From NCBI RefSeq assembly GCF_008326345.1, contig NZ_BJEN01000001.1, positions 372,001-436,000 of the forward strand: a DNA stretch of 64,000 nucleotides, written 5' to 3'. The notes under the pieces are model-generated. The model saw only the letters and a program-made list of their open reading frames with translations. It was not told the DNA's origin and did not search any database. The stretch comes from Cutibacterium modestum. Lineage in GTDB: Bacteria > Actinomycetota > Actinomycetes > Propionibacteriales > Propionibacteriaceae. The position numbers were made by a program, and so were the translations under genes. Of the stretch, positions 7,694 to 17,600 are shown one piece after another (position 1 is the stretch's first letter; every line of letters begins with the position of its first letter).

Positions 7694-8786
7694 GTCGAAC
7701 CGGCCGTTCATCGGAGCCCGAGTCGAGGATGCCGTCCATAGGCGCCTAAACGCGACACTGCGCAAACGGGGCTGGGTGCCTCGCGTCATCGGTTATCGCA
7801 GTTATGGATCGGATACCCATGTGCGTGTTCTCGGACGAGTCGTTCTGACCAGTCCGCCTGGGCGCAATCCGAAAGAGGAGCGCCAACAAGACCGGTCTCC
7901 ACTAACTCGACGGAATCTGTTGTCCATCGAATTACTGTCCCAGCGCGGTTGGCGCAATTTCCTCGGCCTGCCAGCCCCGGGCACGGAGGTCGTCGTCGAC
8001 GTCAACGGCGAAAAGATCACAGTGCGGGCAGACCGCGCTGGATACGTTGACGTGCGCGTCAAAAATCACGGTTTGCAACCAGGCTGGCATGAAGTTACCT
8101 TGTCAACCAGCGGAGACACCACTACGGCAAAGGTGATCGTGGTGTCACGAAATACTCGATTCGGCATTATCTCTGACATTGATGACACCGTCATCTCTAC
8201 TTCACTGCCCCGGTCACTCATCGCGGCGTGGAACTCCTTCGTGCTCACCGAGCAGGCCCGTAAATCCATTCCCGGCATGGCTCGGATGTACCAGAAGCTT
8301 CTGAAACGCCACCCTGACGCTCCGGTGGTTTACGTGTCGACTGGAGCATGGAATACCTACCCATTCTTGGTACGGTTCCTCGCTCGCCACGGATATCCGC
8401 AAGGGCCTTTACTACTGACCGACTGGGGGCCGACGAACACTGGATGGTTCCGTTCTGGGGTGGACCACAAACGCACAGCCCTGCGCGAGTTGGCCCGCGA
8501 CTTCCCTAACATCGAATGGGTCCTCGTCGGTGATGACGGCCAGCACGACATCCGGATTTACTCCGAATTTAACGAGCTTCAGCCAGGTCATACCCGGGCC
8601 ATTGCCATCCGTGAGCTCTCGACAACTCAGCGGATGCTTGCCCACGGCACGACGACAGTACTGGAGGACCGTCATCGAGTGCAGTGGACCCCCGAATCTG
8701 CGCCACTCGTACATGCTCCCGACGGTGATCAGCTCACTCCACTCCTTGACAAGGTGCTCGACCATGAGGATCCATCCGAACCCTGA
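7692..8786 (+). CDS. App1-like phosphatidate phosphatase domain protein (DUF2183)
   Basis: A 364-residue protein. The N-terminal part (about 30-150) is an immunoglobulin-like beta domain seen in actinobacterial App1 proteins (RGWVPRVIGYRSYG, then the strand pattern VVVDVNGEKITVRADRAGYVDV in pieces). The C-terminal part carries the App1 catalytic domain with the HAD-type DxDxT motif SDIDDTVISTS near residue 160, and later YVSTGAWN and VLVGDDGQHD motifs. Yeast App1 dephosphorylates phosphatidic acid; the bacterial substrate is unknown. It is monocistronic, and its start codon touches that of the divergent DUF5998 gene. No good ribosome site is visible, so it may be leaderless. Confidence 0.85.
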   Translation: MSNRPFIGARVEDAVHRRLNATLRKRGWVPRVIGYRSYGSDTHVRVLGRVVLTSPPGRNPKEERQQDRSPLTRRNLLSIELLSQRGWRNFLGLPAPGTEVVVDVNGEKITVRADRAGYVDVRVKNHGLQPGWHEVTLSTSGDTTTAKVIVVSRNTRFGIISDIDDTVISTSLPRSLIAAWNSFVLTEQARKSIPGMARMYQKLLKRHPDAPVVYVSTGAWNTYPFLVRFLARHGYPQGPLLLTDWGPTNTGWFRSGVDHKRTALRELARDFPNIEWVLVGDDGQHDIRIYSEFNELQPGHTRAIAIRELSTTQRMLAHGTTTVLEDRHRVQWTPESAPLVHAPDGDQLTPLLDKVLDHEDPSEP

Positions 8787-8849
8787 TATGCAGATTTCGC
8801 GCCAATCGACCAAAATAGGTCGTTAGCGCGTGCTGCTACGGAGGTAACG

Positions 8850-11375
8850 ATGGTTAAAAAGACGGTGGACGACGACTTCACCGAGAACATTATCGACGTC
8901 GACGTCTCCCGCGAGATGGAGAACAGCTTCCTGGAGTACGCCTATTCCGTCATCTACTCTCGCGCTCTGCCTGACGCCCGTGACGGCCTCAAGCCCGTCC
9001 AGCGCCGCATCCTGTACACCATGGGAGACATGGGTGTGCGTCCGGATCGTCCCCACGTGAAATCAGCTCGCGTTGTCGGCCAGGTCATGGGCCAGTTGCA
9101 TCCTCACAGTGACGCAGCCATCTATGACGCCCTCGTCCGCACTGCCCAACCGTGGGCTATGCGTCTGCCCTTGGTCGACGGGCATGGCAATTTTGGATCC
9201 CTCGACGCCGGTCCGGCGGCTATGCGCTACACCGAGTGCCGAATGGCACCTCCGACTCTTGCCATGATCGACGGACTTGACGAAGACACTGTCGACTTCA
9301 CGCCCAACTACGACGGTAAAGAGACCGAGCCCTCGGTTCTTCCCGCAGCCTTCCCGAATCTGCTCGTTAACGGGGCTTCGGGCATCGCGGTCGGCATGGC
9401 AACCAATATTCCTCCCCACAATCTCGTCGAGATCGTGGCGGCTCTGCGGCACATGTTAGACCACCCGGACGCTGTGCTCGATGAGATCATGAGGTTTGTA
9501 CCTGGGCCAGATCTGCCTACGGGTGGAAGGATTATTGGCCTCGACGGCGTCGCTGACGCTTACCGAACAGGCCGCGGCTCCTTTAAGATTCGCGCTACGG
9601 CGCGTATCGAGAAGGTTTCGCCACGACGTCGCGGCATCGTCGTCACCGAGTTGCCGTATATGGTCGGCCCTGAGCGGATTATCGACCAGATCAAAACTCT
9701 CGTGCAGTCCAAGAAGATCACCGGAATTGCCGACGTCAAGGACCTCACCGACTTGGCCAACGGCACCCGGTTGGTGATCGAGGTCAAGAATGGCATCAAC
9801 CCTGAGGCTCTGCTAGAGCGCCTCTACAAGCTCACCAAGCTTGAGGATTCCTTCGCTACCAATGCCGTGTGCCTGGTGGAAGGACAACCCCGCACCTTGG
9901 GTCTGATCGACATGTTGCAGGTCTATCTGGACCACCGTCTCGAGGTCACTTTGAGACGCACAAAGTTCCAGCTCAGCAAGGCTAAGGATCGATTGCACCT
10001 GGTCGAGGGACTGCTTATGGCCATCGTCGATATCGACGATGTTATCGCGATCATTCGCTCCTCTGAGGACGCTACGACCGCTCGTACGCGCGTCATGGAA
10101 GCCTTCGACCTTGACGAGGTCCAGGCTAACTACATCCTCGATATGCAGCTTCGGCGCCTGACTAAATTTTCCACCATCGAGTTGGAATCTGAGCGTGATG
10201 AACTGCGCGAACGTATCGAAGGGCTAACGCTCATCGCCAATGACAAGACTGAGTTGCGTCGAGTGGTGTCCGGGGAGTTGGCCGAGGTGTCGGCCAAATA
10301 CGGCACTCCCCGTCGCACTGTGCTGCTGGGGGCGGCACCGTCGGTTGCAGCAGCGTCCGTCCCACTCGAAGTGCCTGACGACCCGTGCTGGGTCTTGCTC
10401 TCGGCGACCGGCCTACTGGCCCGTATTGATAGCGCCGACAATCTGCCTGCCACTGGAGATCGCGCCAGCCACGACGTCATCATCTCCAGCACCCGCACCA
10501 CCGCCCGTGGTGATTTCGGCATCATCACTAGTGCCGGTCGCTTGGTGCGTGCCCATGTTGTCGACCTCGCTAGCCTGCCGATGACCGCGACTGCACCGTC
10601 AGTAGCCGGCGGCACCCCGCTGGCCGACCTCGTCGGTTTGGAGAAAGACGAACGAGCCCTGGCCGTAACGAGCTTGTCGGGGAAAGGCCCTTCCCTAGCC
10701 CTCGGCACCCGAAACGGCATAGTCAAAAGGGTCAACCCTGAGTTGCTCGGCAAGGATTCTTGGGAAATCATCGGCCTCAAGGATGGTGACGAGGTCGTCG
10801 GTGCCCTTGAGCTGGATGACGATGACCTCGAGTTGTGCTTCGTCACCCAAGGCGCCGCCCTGCTTCATTTCCCAGCTTCCGCCGTGCGTCCACAGGGACG
10901 TTCGGGCGGCGGTGTGGCCGGTATCAAGGCCAAGGATCCAGCAATTTTCTTTGGCGCAGCCCCCCGCCACGGATCCTCAGTGGTGACGGTGGCCGCGTCC
11001 TCTCCCGCTGTCGCTGGCAAGGAACCCGGCTCGGTCAAAGTCACTCCCTTCAACCAGTACCCGCCCAAGGGACGGGCCACCGGTGGCATGAGGTGCCAGC
11101 GGTTCCTCAAGGGAGAGACGGCCCTCGTGCTTGCCTGGGTGGGACCTGATCCAGCCGTGGCCTGTGCCGCGTCCGGGGTGCCTACCGAACTGCCAGCACC
11201 GAATATGCGACGAGACGGTTCGGGGGATCTGGGACATCAGCCAATTCTGGCTGTTGGGAGTCGTCGTCATGGATCTGACAAGGATGATTCGGTATCCGGT
11301 GAGTCGGATAATGTCGTAGATAGTGCGTTTTTTAGTGATGGGGAGATCGACGCTCAACCCGACCTGTTCAGTTGA
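8850..11375 (+). CDS. parC: DNA topoisomerase IV-type subunit A (second GyrA-like protein)
   Basis: An 841-residue type IIA topoisomerase A subunit. The breakage-rejoining domain covers about residues 30-470, with the catalytic tyrosine at Tyr127 in [10 protein letters not shown]. The C-terminal half is a set of beta-propeller blades. The quinolone-determining stretch [10 protein letters not shown] (84-93) has Ala at the position of GyrA Ser83. The enzyme cuts and passes duplex DNA to unlink or relax chromosomes, acting with a B subunit that is encoded on the opposite strand about 3.6 kb away. A housekeeping GyrA normally lies at the origin with gyrB, so this separated pair is best named topoisomerase IV-like. 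An acidic tail of about 30 residues ends the protein. Confidence 0.88.
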   Translation: MVKKTVDDDFTENIIDVDVSREMENSFLEYAYSVIYSRALPDARDGLKPVQRRILYTMGDMGVRPDRPHVKSARVVGQVMGQLHPHSDAAIYDALVRTAQPWAMRLPLVDGHGNFGSLDAGPAAMRYTECRMAPPTLAMIDGLDEDTVDFTPNYDGKETEPSVLPAAFPNLLVNGASGIAVGMATNIPPHNLVEIVAALRHMLDHPDAVLDEIMRFVPGPDLPTGGRIIGLDGVADAYRTGRGSFKIRATARIEKVSPRRRGIVVTELPYMVGPERIIDQIKTLVQSKKITGIADVKDLTDLANGTRLVIEVKNGINPEALLERLYKLTKLEDSFATNAVCLVEGQPRTLGLIDMLQVYLDHRLEVTLRRTKFQLSKAKDRLHLVEGLLMAIVDIDDVIAIIRSSEDATTARTRVMEAFDLDEVQANYILDMQLRRLTKFSTIELESERDELRERIEGLTLIANDKTELRRVVSGELAEVSAKYGTPRRTVLLGAAPSVAAASVPLEVPDDPCWVLLSATGLLARIDSADNLPATGDRASHDVIISSTRTTARGDFGIITSAGRLVRAHVVDLASLPMTATAPSVAGGTPLADLVGLEKDERALAVTSLSGKGPSLALGTRNGIVKRVNPELLGKDSWEIIGLKDGDEVVGALELDDDDLELCFVTQGAALLHFPASAVRPQGRSGGGVAGIKAKDPAIFFGAAPRHGSSVVTVAASSPAVAGKEPGSVKVTPFNQYPPKGRATGGMRCQRFLKGETALVLAWVGPDPAVACAASGVPTELPAPNMRRDGSGDLGHQPILAVGSRRHGSDKDDSVSGESDNVVDSAFFSDGEIDAQPDLFS

Positions 11376-11399
11376 CCGACGTCGGGATCACATGTCGCC

Positions 11400-11675
11400 G
11401 GCGTAGATACCCTCGACACAAGGACCTGAGCGCACGGGGCGTTATGCATACCCCACGCTGTATGAGAAAGCTGCAGCCTTATTGGAATCGTTGGTACGCA
11501 CGCACTGGAGGATGGGAACAAGCGACTCGCCTGGTTGGTGACGGTAGTATTCCTTGACATCAATGGATGCTGCATTGAGGCCCGGGACAACGACGCCTAC
11601 GACCTGGTGATCGATGTGGCCGATGGTAGGAGAAGCCTGGGCAAGATTGTGGGATCCCTGCCCACGTGGTATTGA
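11400..11675 (+). pseudogene. Doc/Fic-family toxin remnant
   Basis: Two reading frames together match the end of a Doc (death-on-curing) toxin. One frame reads YAYPTLYEKAAALLESLVR, the usual helix before the catalytic loop. After a small deletion near position 11500, another frame reads ALEDGNKRLAWLVTVVFLDI and then DNDAYDLVIDVADGR, ending at the stop at 11673-11675. The core Fic motif (normally HxFxDGNKR) survives only in part as LEDGNKRL. The N-terminal half is missing and no antitoxin gene is visible beside it. The gene is therefore dead. Confidence 0.72.
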
Positions 11676-11821
11676 TGGCTAAGGTCCTGCGCACTCCTTG
11701 GTGGACGTCTGACCCCCGATACTCGGATCGGGCTGATCGTCAGGGCCCACGTGCTCGTCATCGATCGGGTCGTCTTGCTAGTCCATACCAAGTGTGCGGT
11801 GACTAGCAGTGATGACATGAT

Positions 11822-11953
11822 TCAGTGATCGAGAAAGTGCGTCACACCGATGGCACTGATCTCTCTGGCATATGAATCGGCTCGGCCCTGGTCCAGATGG
11901 CCGTATTGCGCTACGACGTCGAGAATCTGCGCACCGATCGGGTCTGCCGAGAG
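11822..11953 (-). other. Possible gene remnant continuing the frame of the MFS transporter stop
   Basis: Directly after the stop codon of the MFS gene, the same frame stays open for 43 codons to a stop at 11822-11824, with peptides such as PIGAQILDVVAQYGHLDQG and ADSYAREISAIG. This resembles the C-terminal helical segment of CysJ-like or P450-reductase-like flavoproteins, but the match is from memory and weak. It may be a fragment left by a deletion. The rest of 11676-11821 shows nothing recognisable. Confidence 0.25.
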
Positions 11954-13297
11954 TTACTTCGTGTGAGCCACGCCGCGGATCTCGGAAGTGCTGATTGGAA
12001 TCATGGCTGCCAAGCCCACCAAGAGCACAAGGACGATGCCTATGATTCCCCAATACTGATTGTTATCACCGCTGGTGATGCTATGGCCCGCCGTGACGAA
12101 CAGACCAAATAGTGCCGGTGCCAGAAACGAGACGGCTTTACCAGTGGTCGCGTAGAGGCCGAAGACCTCTCCCTGGTATCCGGCCGGGCAGATCTGGGTA
12201 AGGAGGCTCCGTGACGCTGACTGGGCTGGCCCAACGAAGCCACACATGACGAGGCCGAGCACCCAGAACACGATGGCCGAACCATTGTGGCCGATGAAAA
12301 CGCCCATACCGCACGCTGACAACACGATCAGCGAAACGATGATGAGTCGTTTCGGGCCAATGCGGTCGTCAAGGCGTCCCAGCAACATTGTAGAAATGCC
12401 AGCGACAAGGTTGGCGACAATACCGAAGACAAGCACATCTGACGCACTGAATCCAAAGGTCTGCCGAGCGAGTGGCCCACCGAATTGGAAGACGCCGTTG
12501 AGCCCGTCGCGAAAGAATGCAGAAGCGATGAGGAAAATAAAAGTGTTACGGTTGACATGCCAGATCCGCACCACACTGCGCCACAATTCGGCGTAGGCAT
12601 GTCCCAATGCTCGGAACCCTCGGAACTTAGACTCTGACTGGTCGACTGGCCGTGGGTTATCGCGCAAAATGAGGAAGGTGGGCAGGGTCAACACCAGGAT
12701 CCATGCCGCGCAAAATAGCATGGCCACGCGGATGTTCATGCTTTCGTGGCTTGTTGCACCAAACCATCCCGCTTGTGGTTTGATCCAGGCGATGTAGATG
12801 ACGAGCAAAGCAATGATCCCGCCCAGATAGCCCATACCCCACCCGAGGCCGGAAATGCGTCCGACTCTGTCGGGCTCTGCAACATCATCAAGCATGCCGT
12901 TGTAAAGGGAGCTCCCGACGTCCGAAATGACCGTCCCGATGCCCAACAGCACTAGTCCGAGCACGAGATAGGACGGGTGAGGCTTGACGAAAAAGAGCAG
13001 TCCCGACATCACTGCCAGAACCCAGGTGAGCCATTTCAGAGCCGTTACCTTCCGTTCTCGCCGACCTGCCCACTGCCCCATGACAGGTGCCAGTAAAGCA
13101 ATGGCCAGACCCGCCAAACTCATAGCCCATGACAGTGCAGTGACAGTGCGGTCCTTAGGCCCGAAGGAATCGCCGACGAGGTAGACGGCAAAGACGAAGG
13201 TGGTAATGACCGAAGCGAAGGGCTGCGTACCCGGATCCCACATGACCCAGGCGAAGACGCGTTTACGTTGATCGACTGGCACGTCGGCGTGACTCAT
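11954..13297 (-). CDS. MFS transporter, UMF1/Atg22-like family
   Basis: A 447-residue membrane carrier with about twelve predicted transmembrane helices. The opening (VFAWVMWDPGTQPFASVITTF in pieces) matches the UMF1/Atg22-like MFS signature W-DWG-SAF--VI-TF. The central loop RDNPRPVDQSESKFRGF separates the two six-helix halves, and QSASRSLLTQICP matches the conserved loop of the second half. Yeast Atg22 exports vacuolar amino acids; bacterial members have no firm substrate. The gene is single on the minus strand, with its start 43 bases downstream of the Dcu carrier's stop. Expression from its own or the upstream promoter is possible. Confidence 0.85.
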   Translation of the reverse strand: MSHADVPVDQRKRVFAWVMWDPGTQPFASVITTFVFAVYLVGDSFGPKDRTVTALSWAMSLAGLAIALLAPVMGQWAGRRERKVTALKWLTWVLAVMSGLLFFVKPHPSYLVLGLVLLGIGTVISDVGSSLYNGMLDDVAEPDRVGRISGLGWGMGYLGGIIALLVIYIAWIKPQAGWFGATSHESMNIRVAMLFCAAWILVLTLPTFLILRDNPRPVDQSESKFRGFRALGHAYAELWRSVVRIWHVNRNTFIFLIASAFFRDGLNGVFQFGGPLARQTFGFSASDVLVFGIVANLVAGISTMLLGRLDDRIGPKRLIIVSLIVLSACGMGVFIGHNGSAIVFWVLGLVMCGFVGPAQSASRSLLTQICPAGYQGEVFGLYATTGKAVSFLAPALFGLFVTAGHSITSGDNNQYWGIIGIVLVLLVGLAAMIPISTSEIRGVAHTK

Positions 13298-13340
13298 GGC
13301 TGCTGAGTCTAGCGGCGCCTCGCGAACGCGCGATCGCGCC

Positions 13341-14660
13341 TCAACCTAGCACGATGGGGGCCCAGAAAGCTCCCAACAGGATCGTCACTGCAATCGAGAC
13401 GGTACCGGGAAGGACGAAGGGGTGGTTGAGGACGATACGTCCAACTCGCGTTGATCCGGTATCGTCCATCTCCATCGCCGCTACCGTCGTGGGATAGTTC
13501 GGCAGCAAGTAGTAATTAGCCACAGCTGGGTAGCAGGCCAGCATCACCACTGGAGACAGGCCGATCTTGGCCACTACTGGCATGAATGCGACGGTCGTTG
13601 CAGCGTGGGAGAACATCAATGGCGCAGCCAAGTACAGGATCACGGAAAGGAACCACGGGGCCGAATGCAGGATTGAAGACCCAGCGTGGGTAAGGACGTC
13701 CATGTAGTTATTGACAAACATATTGCCAAGCCATGCCAGTCCCAGAATGCAGATCGCTGCCGACATCCCGGCCCGAAAAGTCGCCTGGGTGGTGAGCTGC
13801 TTGACGTCTTCACGTGAAATCACGCAGATGATCATCGCCGTCGTCAGCATGATGAGCATGATCGCCGCCGAGGACGTCATAGGCGGCTTGGTGAGCATAC
13901 CAACCTCCTCTGATGAGACGGTGGCGTAACCGACCACCACGATAAGGGCGACAAGGAAAGCGACGAGGCTAGGGATGGCCGACTGTTTCGGTTTCCAGCC
14001 GGTATCGCCGACGGCAGCGTTGTGACTTACCAGCCCCTTAGCCTCGCGTTCTAGGTATATCGGATCATCGACGAGATCCTTACCCTGATGCGATGCCACG
14101 ACGGCTCCGACAACACACCCGATGAAGGTCGTAGGGATCGTCACCGCGAGAATCTTGAGATAGCCCACTCCTAACGGTTCTAGAACTCCAACCAAAGCCA
14201 GGGTTGCCGCCGAGATCGGCGAGGATGCGACCGCGACCTGGGACGCCACAACAGCTATGGAAAGCGGTCTCGACGGTCGGATCTTATGCTCTTTGGCCAC
14301 CTCCACGATGACGGGCAGCACTGAATAGGCGGTATGCCCGGTACCGCACAGCAGGGAAAGCAGGAAGGTCGCCAACGGCGCGAGGTAGTTGATTTGGCTG
14401 GGATGCTTACGCAGCATGACCTCAGTCAGATGCACCAGATAGTCCATGCCGCCCGCGAGCTGGAGAGCAGCGATGGCACAGATGACGGCCATGATGATGC
14501 CAATGACCGTCCAGGGAATATCCTCTGCCATCTTCGTGTGCAGGCCGGTGGCCGCGAGAACGATACATCCCGCCCCTCCCGCGAGTCCGACGCCGACCCC
14601 ACCGAGATGCGAGCCGATGATGATGAAGATGATGGCCACGGCCAGGTGAAACCAGATCAT
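13341..14660 (-). CDS. Anaerobic C4-dicarboxylate transporter, DcuA/DcuB family
   Basis: A 439-residue inner-membrane antiporter with about ten helices. Family blocks include GSHLGGVGVGLAGGAG near residue 17, LCGTGHTAYSVLPVI near 120, and the SSPISAATLALVGVLEPLG segment near 155. Dcu proteins exchange fumarate, malate or aspartate for succinate. In propionibacteria they would export succinate made through the Wood-Werkman cycle, or import aspartate for fumarate respiration (inference). The gene is preceded by a 341-base spacer after parE. Confidence 0.9.
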   Translation of the reverse strand: MIWFHLAVAIIFIIIGSHLGGVGVGLAGGAGCIVLAATGLHTKMAEDIPWTVIGIIMAVICAIAALQLAGGMDYLVHLTEVMLRKHPSQINYLAPLATFLLSLLCGTGHTAYSVLPVIVEVAKEHKIRPSRPLSIAVVASQVAVASSPISAATLALVGVLEPLGVGYLKILAVTIPTTFIGCVVGAVVASHQGKDLVDDPIYLEREAKGLVSHNAAVGDTGWKPKQSAIPSLVAFLVALIVVVGYATVSSEEVGMLTKPPMTSSAAIMLIMLTTAMIICVISREDVKQLTTQATFRAGMSAAICILGLAWLGNMFVNNYMDVLTHAGSSILHSAPWFLSVILYLAAPLMFSHAATTVAFMPVVAKIGLSPVVMLACYPAVANYYLLPNYPTTVAAMEMDDTGSTRVGRIVLNHPFVLPGTVSIAVTILLGAFWAPIVLG

Positions 14661-15001
14661 CGCCGCATCCTCCTCACTGAGGATCCCCCGTCAACGTTGG
14701 ACGTGCCGTCGCGTCTGCCACCCGATTGTCGTATTCGATCCACCATTCACCTGTTCCTATCCGCTCAGGGCCATAACATCCTTGCCGCGGCGCCTCAAAA
14801 AAAGCCCCGGGAGAATACATTGTGTCACCGAGACAGTCCACTGTAACTTCTCATACACATCTTGTGGTGGGGACGATTGTGCATATGACGAACCAGTTAA
14901 GGTCAGCACCTAGACAACTAGTGAGGTCAAAGTGCATCTCACACATCATTAGTGCTCGCATCGTACGAGTCCCCAGAATGTCAAGTCGCGAAGGAGTCCT
15001 C
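14661..15001. other. Intergenic region upstream of the Dcu carrier
   Basis: No gene is convincing here. On the strand of the Dcu carrier the spacer contains a T-run after a GC-rich stretch (CCCGGGGCTTTTTTT near 14800-14815), which may end parE transcription or may be a regulatory leader. Nothing else is clear enough to name, and no FNR-like or Crp-like palindrome with two good half-sites was found by eye. Confidence 0.4.
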
Positions 15002-17167
15002 TCAGGCGTCGATCTGTTCGGCGTCGAGACGGTATGCCCCCTCGACAATGAACTGCTTACGCGGTGCGACCTCATTGCCCATGAGGACTTCAAAGGTGCC
15101 TTCGGCCTCCGCGGCATCGTCGACGGTTATGCGGCGTAGAGTGCGATGGCGCGGGTCCATCGTCGTCTCCTTGAGCTGGGAAGCATCCATCTCACCGAGG
15201 CCCTTGTACCGCTGCGGCTCTTTAAACCGCACCCCCTTCTTTGTTAGCTGGGCGGCAGTGCGCTGGTACTCGGCATCGGTGTAGGTGTACAGGTACTTGT
15301 CCATCCCTCGTTTGGGGTTGATAAGCTCGAATCGGTGCAACGGCGGGACGGCTGAGAACACCCGTCCAGCTTCCACCATCGGGCGCATATACCGAAAGAA
15401 AAGGGTGGCCAACAGGCATCGAATATGGGCCCCGTCGGAGTCGGCGTCGGCCATGAAGATGACTCTACCGTAACGAGCCTGGTCGAGGCCGAAGGTCTTG
15501 CCCGATCCGGCTCCCACGACCTGGATAATCGACGCACACTCAACATTTTTAAGCATGGCGCCGAGGTCGGCCTTCTGCACGTTAAGAATTTTACCGCGGA
15601 TCGGAAGCAAAGCCTGGTGCTCGGAGTTACGGGCCACATTGGCCGTTCCGAGGGCGGAATCACCCTCAACGATGAACAGCTCGGTAACGTCCGGATCGGA
15701 GGATCGGCAATCCTTGAGCTTGGGCGGCAGGTGAGAGGACTCCAGTGCGTTCTTTCTACGCTGGTTTTCCTTATGTGCTCGAGCAGCCACGCGGGTCCGC
15801 GAAGCACTAACGACCTTCTCCATGAGGGTGCGTGCCACTGGCTTGTCAGCCGCCTTGGCCGAGGTGAGGAAAGCAGTCATCTTCTCTTCAACGATGCGCG
15901 CCACGAGGCGTCGAACCGGTGGGGTGCCCAATACCTCCTTGGTCTGACCCTCAAATTGGGGCTCTGCTAGGCTCACCGTCACCACAGCTGTCAGCCCTTC
16001 AAGGACGTCGTCCTTGACGATCTCCTCAGAGGACTTGAGGATGCGTGTCCCCTCCAGGCCAGCGTTGAAAGCCCGCAAGAGACCCTGCTCAAATCCTTGA
16101 ACGTGGGTGCCGCCTTTGGGAGTAGCGATGATGTTGACGAAGGAGCGCACCGTCGTGTCGTAACCGCTTCCCCAGCGTAGGGCGATGTCGACCCCGAGGT
16201 CCCGGTCGACGTCGGTTGGCGTCATGCCGCCGTTCTCGTCAAGCATCGGGACAGTCTCGGTGAAAGAGGCCTCCCCCTGTAACCTCATGACGTCGTTGAC
16301 AGGTTCGTCAGTGGCGAGGTACTCGGCGAACTCGGAGATACCGCCGTCGAAACGCATCGTCTCTGAGACTGTCCCCAGCACATCCCCGGTCTCAGGATCA
16401 GTCTGGATGCCCCTGTCATCAGTAATAACGATCTCCAGGCCGGGAACCAGGAAGGCAGTCTGACGGGCACGGTCGGCAAGTTTGGTCCATGACAATTTGG
16501 CGTCCGGAAGGAAGATTTGGCGATCGGGCCAGTACCGAACGCGAGTACCGGTAGCGCCGCGCTTGGCCTTGCCTACTTTGCGTACCCCCGATTCGGGAGT
16601 GAAGGGGGCATCGGGGCCCCCACCATCAAAGATCCCAGGAACGCCACGGCGAAAACTCATTCCCCACACCGTGGACTTGCGATCCACCTCAACATCCAGG
16701 CGCGCTGAAACGGCGTTGACAACCGAAGCACCGACGCCATGTAGACCACCCGAGACGTTATAAGCGCCGCCGCCAAATTTCCCGCCGGCGTGCAGTTTAG
16801 TGTACACCACCTCGACGCCGCTGAGCCCGGTGCGCGGCTCGACGTCAACGGGAATGCCACGGCCCTCGTCAGTCACGAGGATTGACCCGGCCTTCTCCAA
16901 GGTGACGGTGATGCGGCGTCCATACCCAGCGAGCGCTTCATCGACGCCATTGTCGAAGATCTCCCAGAGACAGTGCATGAGACCACGGGTATCCGTCGAC
17001 CCGATGTACATGGCAGGGCGTTTGCGTACCGCCTCGAGCCCCTCCAGCACCAGCAAGTTCTTGGCGCCGTACTCCCGGCTTGTCGACGCCGTACGCACGG
17101 TAGCGCGCTCGCCACTCGGCGTTTCCGAGCTACCGGTTGATGAGGTCGAGGTGTTGTCCATGGTCAC
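15002..17167 (-). CDS. parE: DNA topoisomerase IV-type subunit B (second GyrB-like protein)
   Basis: A 721-residue ATPase subunit of a type IIA topoisomerase. A disordered Ser/Thr-rich leader of about 35 residues precedes the GHKL ATPase domain (IFDNGVDEAL near 70, VTDEGRGIP near 100, SGGLHGVGASVVNA near 145), then a transducer and the TOPRIM domain (FIVEGDSALG near 500, FMADADSDGAHIR near 575). The C-terminal PQRYKGLGEMDA block is complete. The start can be the GTG at 17167 or the ATG two codons later. It pairs with the A subunit encoded at 8850-11375 on the other strand. Confidence 0.9.
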   Translation of the reverse strand: MTMDNTSTSSTGSSETPSGERATVRTASTSREYGAKNLLVLEGLEAVRKRPAMYIGSTDTRGLMHCLWEIFDNGVDEALAGYGRRITVTLEKAGSILVTDEGRGIPVDVEPRTGLSGVEVVYTKLHAGGKFGGGAYNVSGGLHGVGASVVNAVSARLDVEVDRKSTVWGMSFRRGVPGIFDGGGPDAPFTPESGVRKVGKAKRGATGTRVRYWPDRQIFLPDAKLSWTKLADRARQTAFLVPGLEIVITDDRGIQTDPETGDVLGTVSETMRFDGGISEFAEYLATDEPVNDVMRLQGEASFTETVPMLDENGGMTPTDVDRDLGVDIALRWGSGYDTTVRSFVNIIATPKGGTHVQGFEQGLLRAFNAGLEGTRILKSSEEIVKDDVLEGLTAVVTVSLAEPQFEGQTKEVLGTPPVRRLVARIVEEKMTAFLTSAKAADKPVARTLMEKVVSASRTRVAARAHKENQRRKNALESSHLPPKLKDCRSSDPDVTELFIVEGDSALGTANVARNSEHQALLPIRGKILNVQKADLGAMLKNVECASIIQVVGAGSGKTFGLDQARYGRVIFMADADSDGAHIRCLLATLFFRYMRPMVEAGRVFSAVPPLHRFELINPKRGMDKYLYTYTDAEYQRTAAQLTKKGVRFKEPQRYKGLGEMDASQLKETTMDPRHRTLRRITVDDAAEAEGTFEVLMGNEVAPRKQFIVEGAYRLDAEQIDA

Positions 17168-17316
17168 AGCGACAGCCTATCGACAACCGACGACAAGTAA
17201 TCCTGGCACCGTGTTCGCCCTCCAACCATCCCTTTATCGATACTGGTGGGAACATTCCGACGATGACGTAGGTTGTCTTATACGGTGACCCGATGATTCA
17301 TATGGAGGAGGTTGTC

Positions 17317-17523
17317 ATGAACACCACGACGATTGAGCACCATGTCCTCACACCTGCGGACCGTTGTGATCGTTGTGGCGCACAGGCCTATGTGCGCATC
17401 ACGCTGCGTAACGGTAGCGAGCTCCTCTTTTGTGCACATCATGCTCGGGCCCATAAGGATAAGCTCAAGCAGGTTGCCTTGCATATTCAGGATGACACCC
17501 CAAGGCTTTCACCACGCGCTTGA
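17317..17523 (+). CDS. DUF7455-type small zinc-ribbon protein
   Basis: A 68-residue protein that starts MNTTTIEHHVLTPADRCDRC. A CDRCGAQ pair and the later FCAHH cluster probably hold one zinc ion; such short proteins are widespread beside topoisomerase and sigma-factor genes in actinobacteria. An ideal GGAGGAG site sits six bases before the ATG at 17317 and fixes the start (eight codons of open frame lie upstream). The function is unknown. It is divergent from parE, with about 150 bases between them. Confidence 0.8.
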   Translation: MNTTTIEHHVLTPADRCDRCGAQAYVRITLRNGSELLFCAHHARAHKDKLKQVALHIQDDTPRLSPRA

Positions 17524-17600
17524 CGACGGTCGTCGGTTGGGCCAGCGCTAGACCTCTGTGCTGGCACGCCAACGAACTACAGGGGCTACCGCATCCCTCG

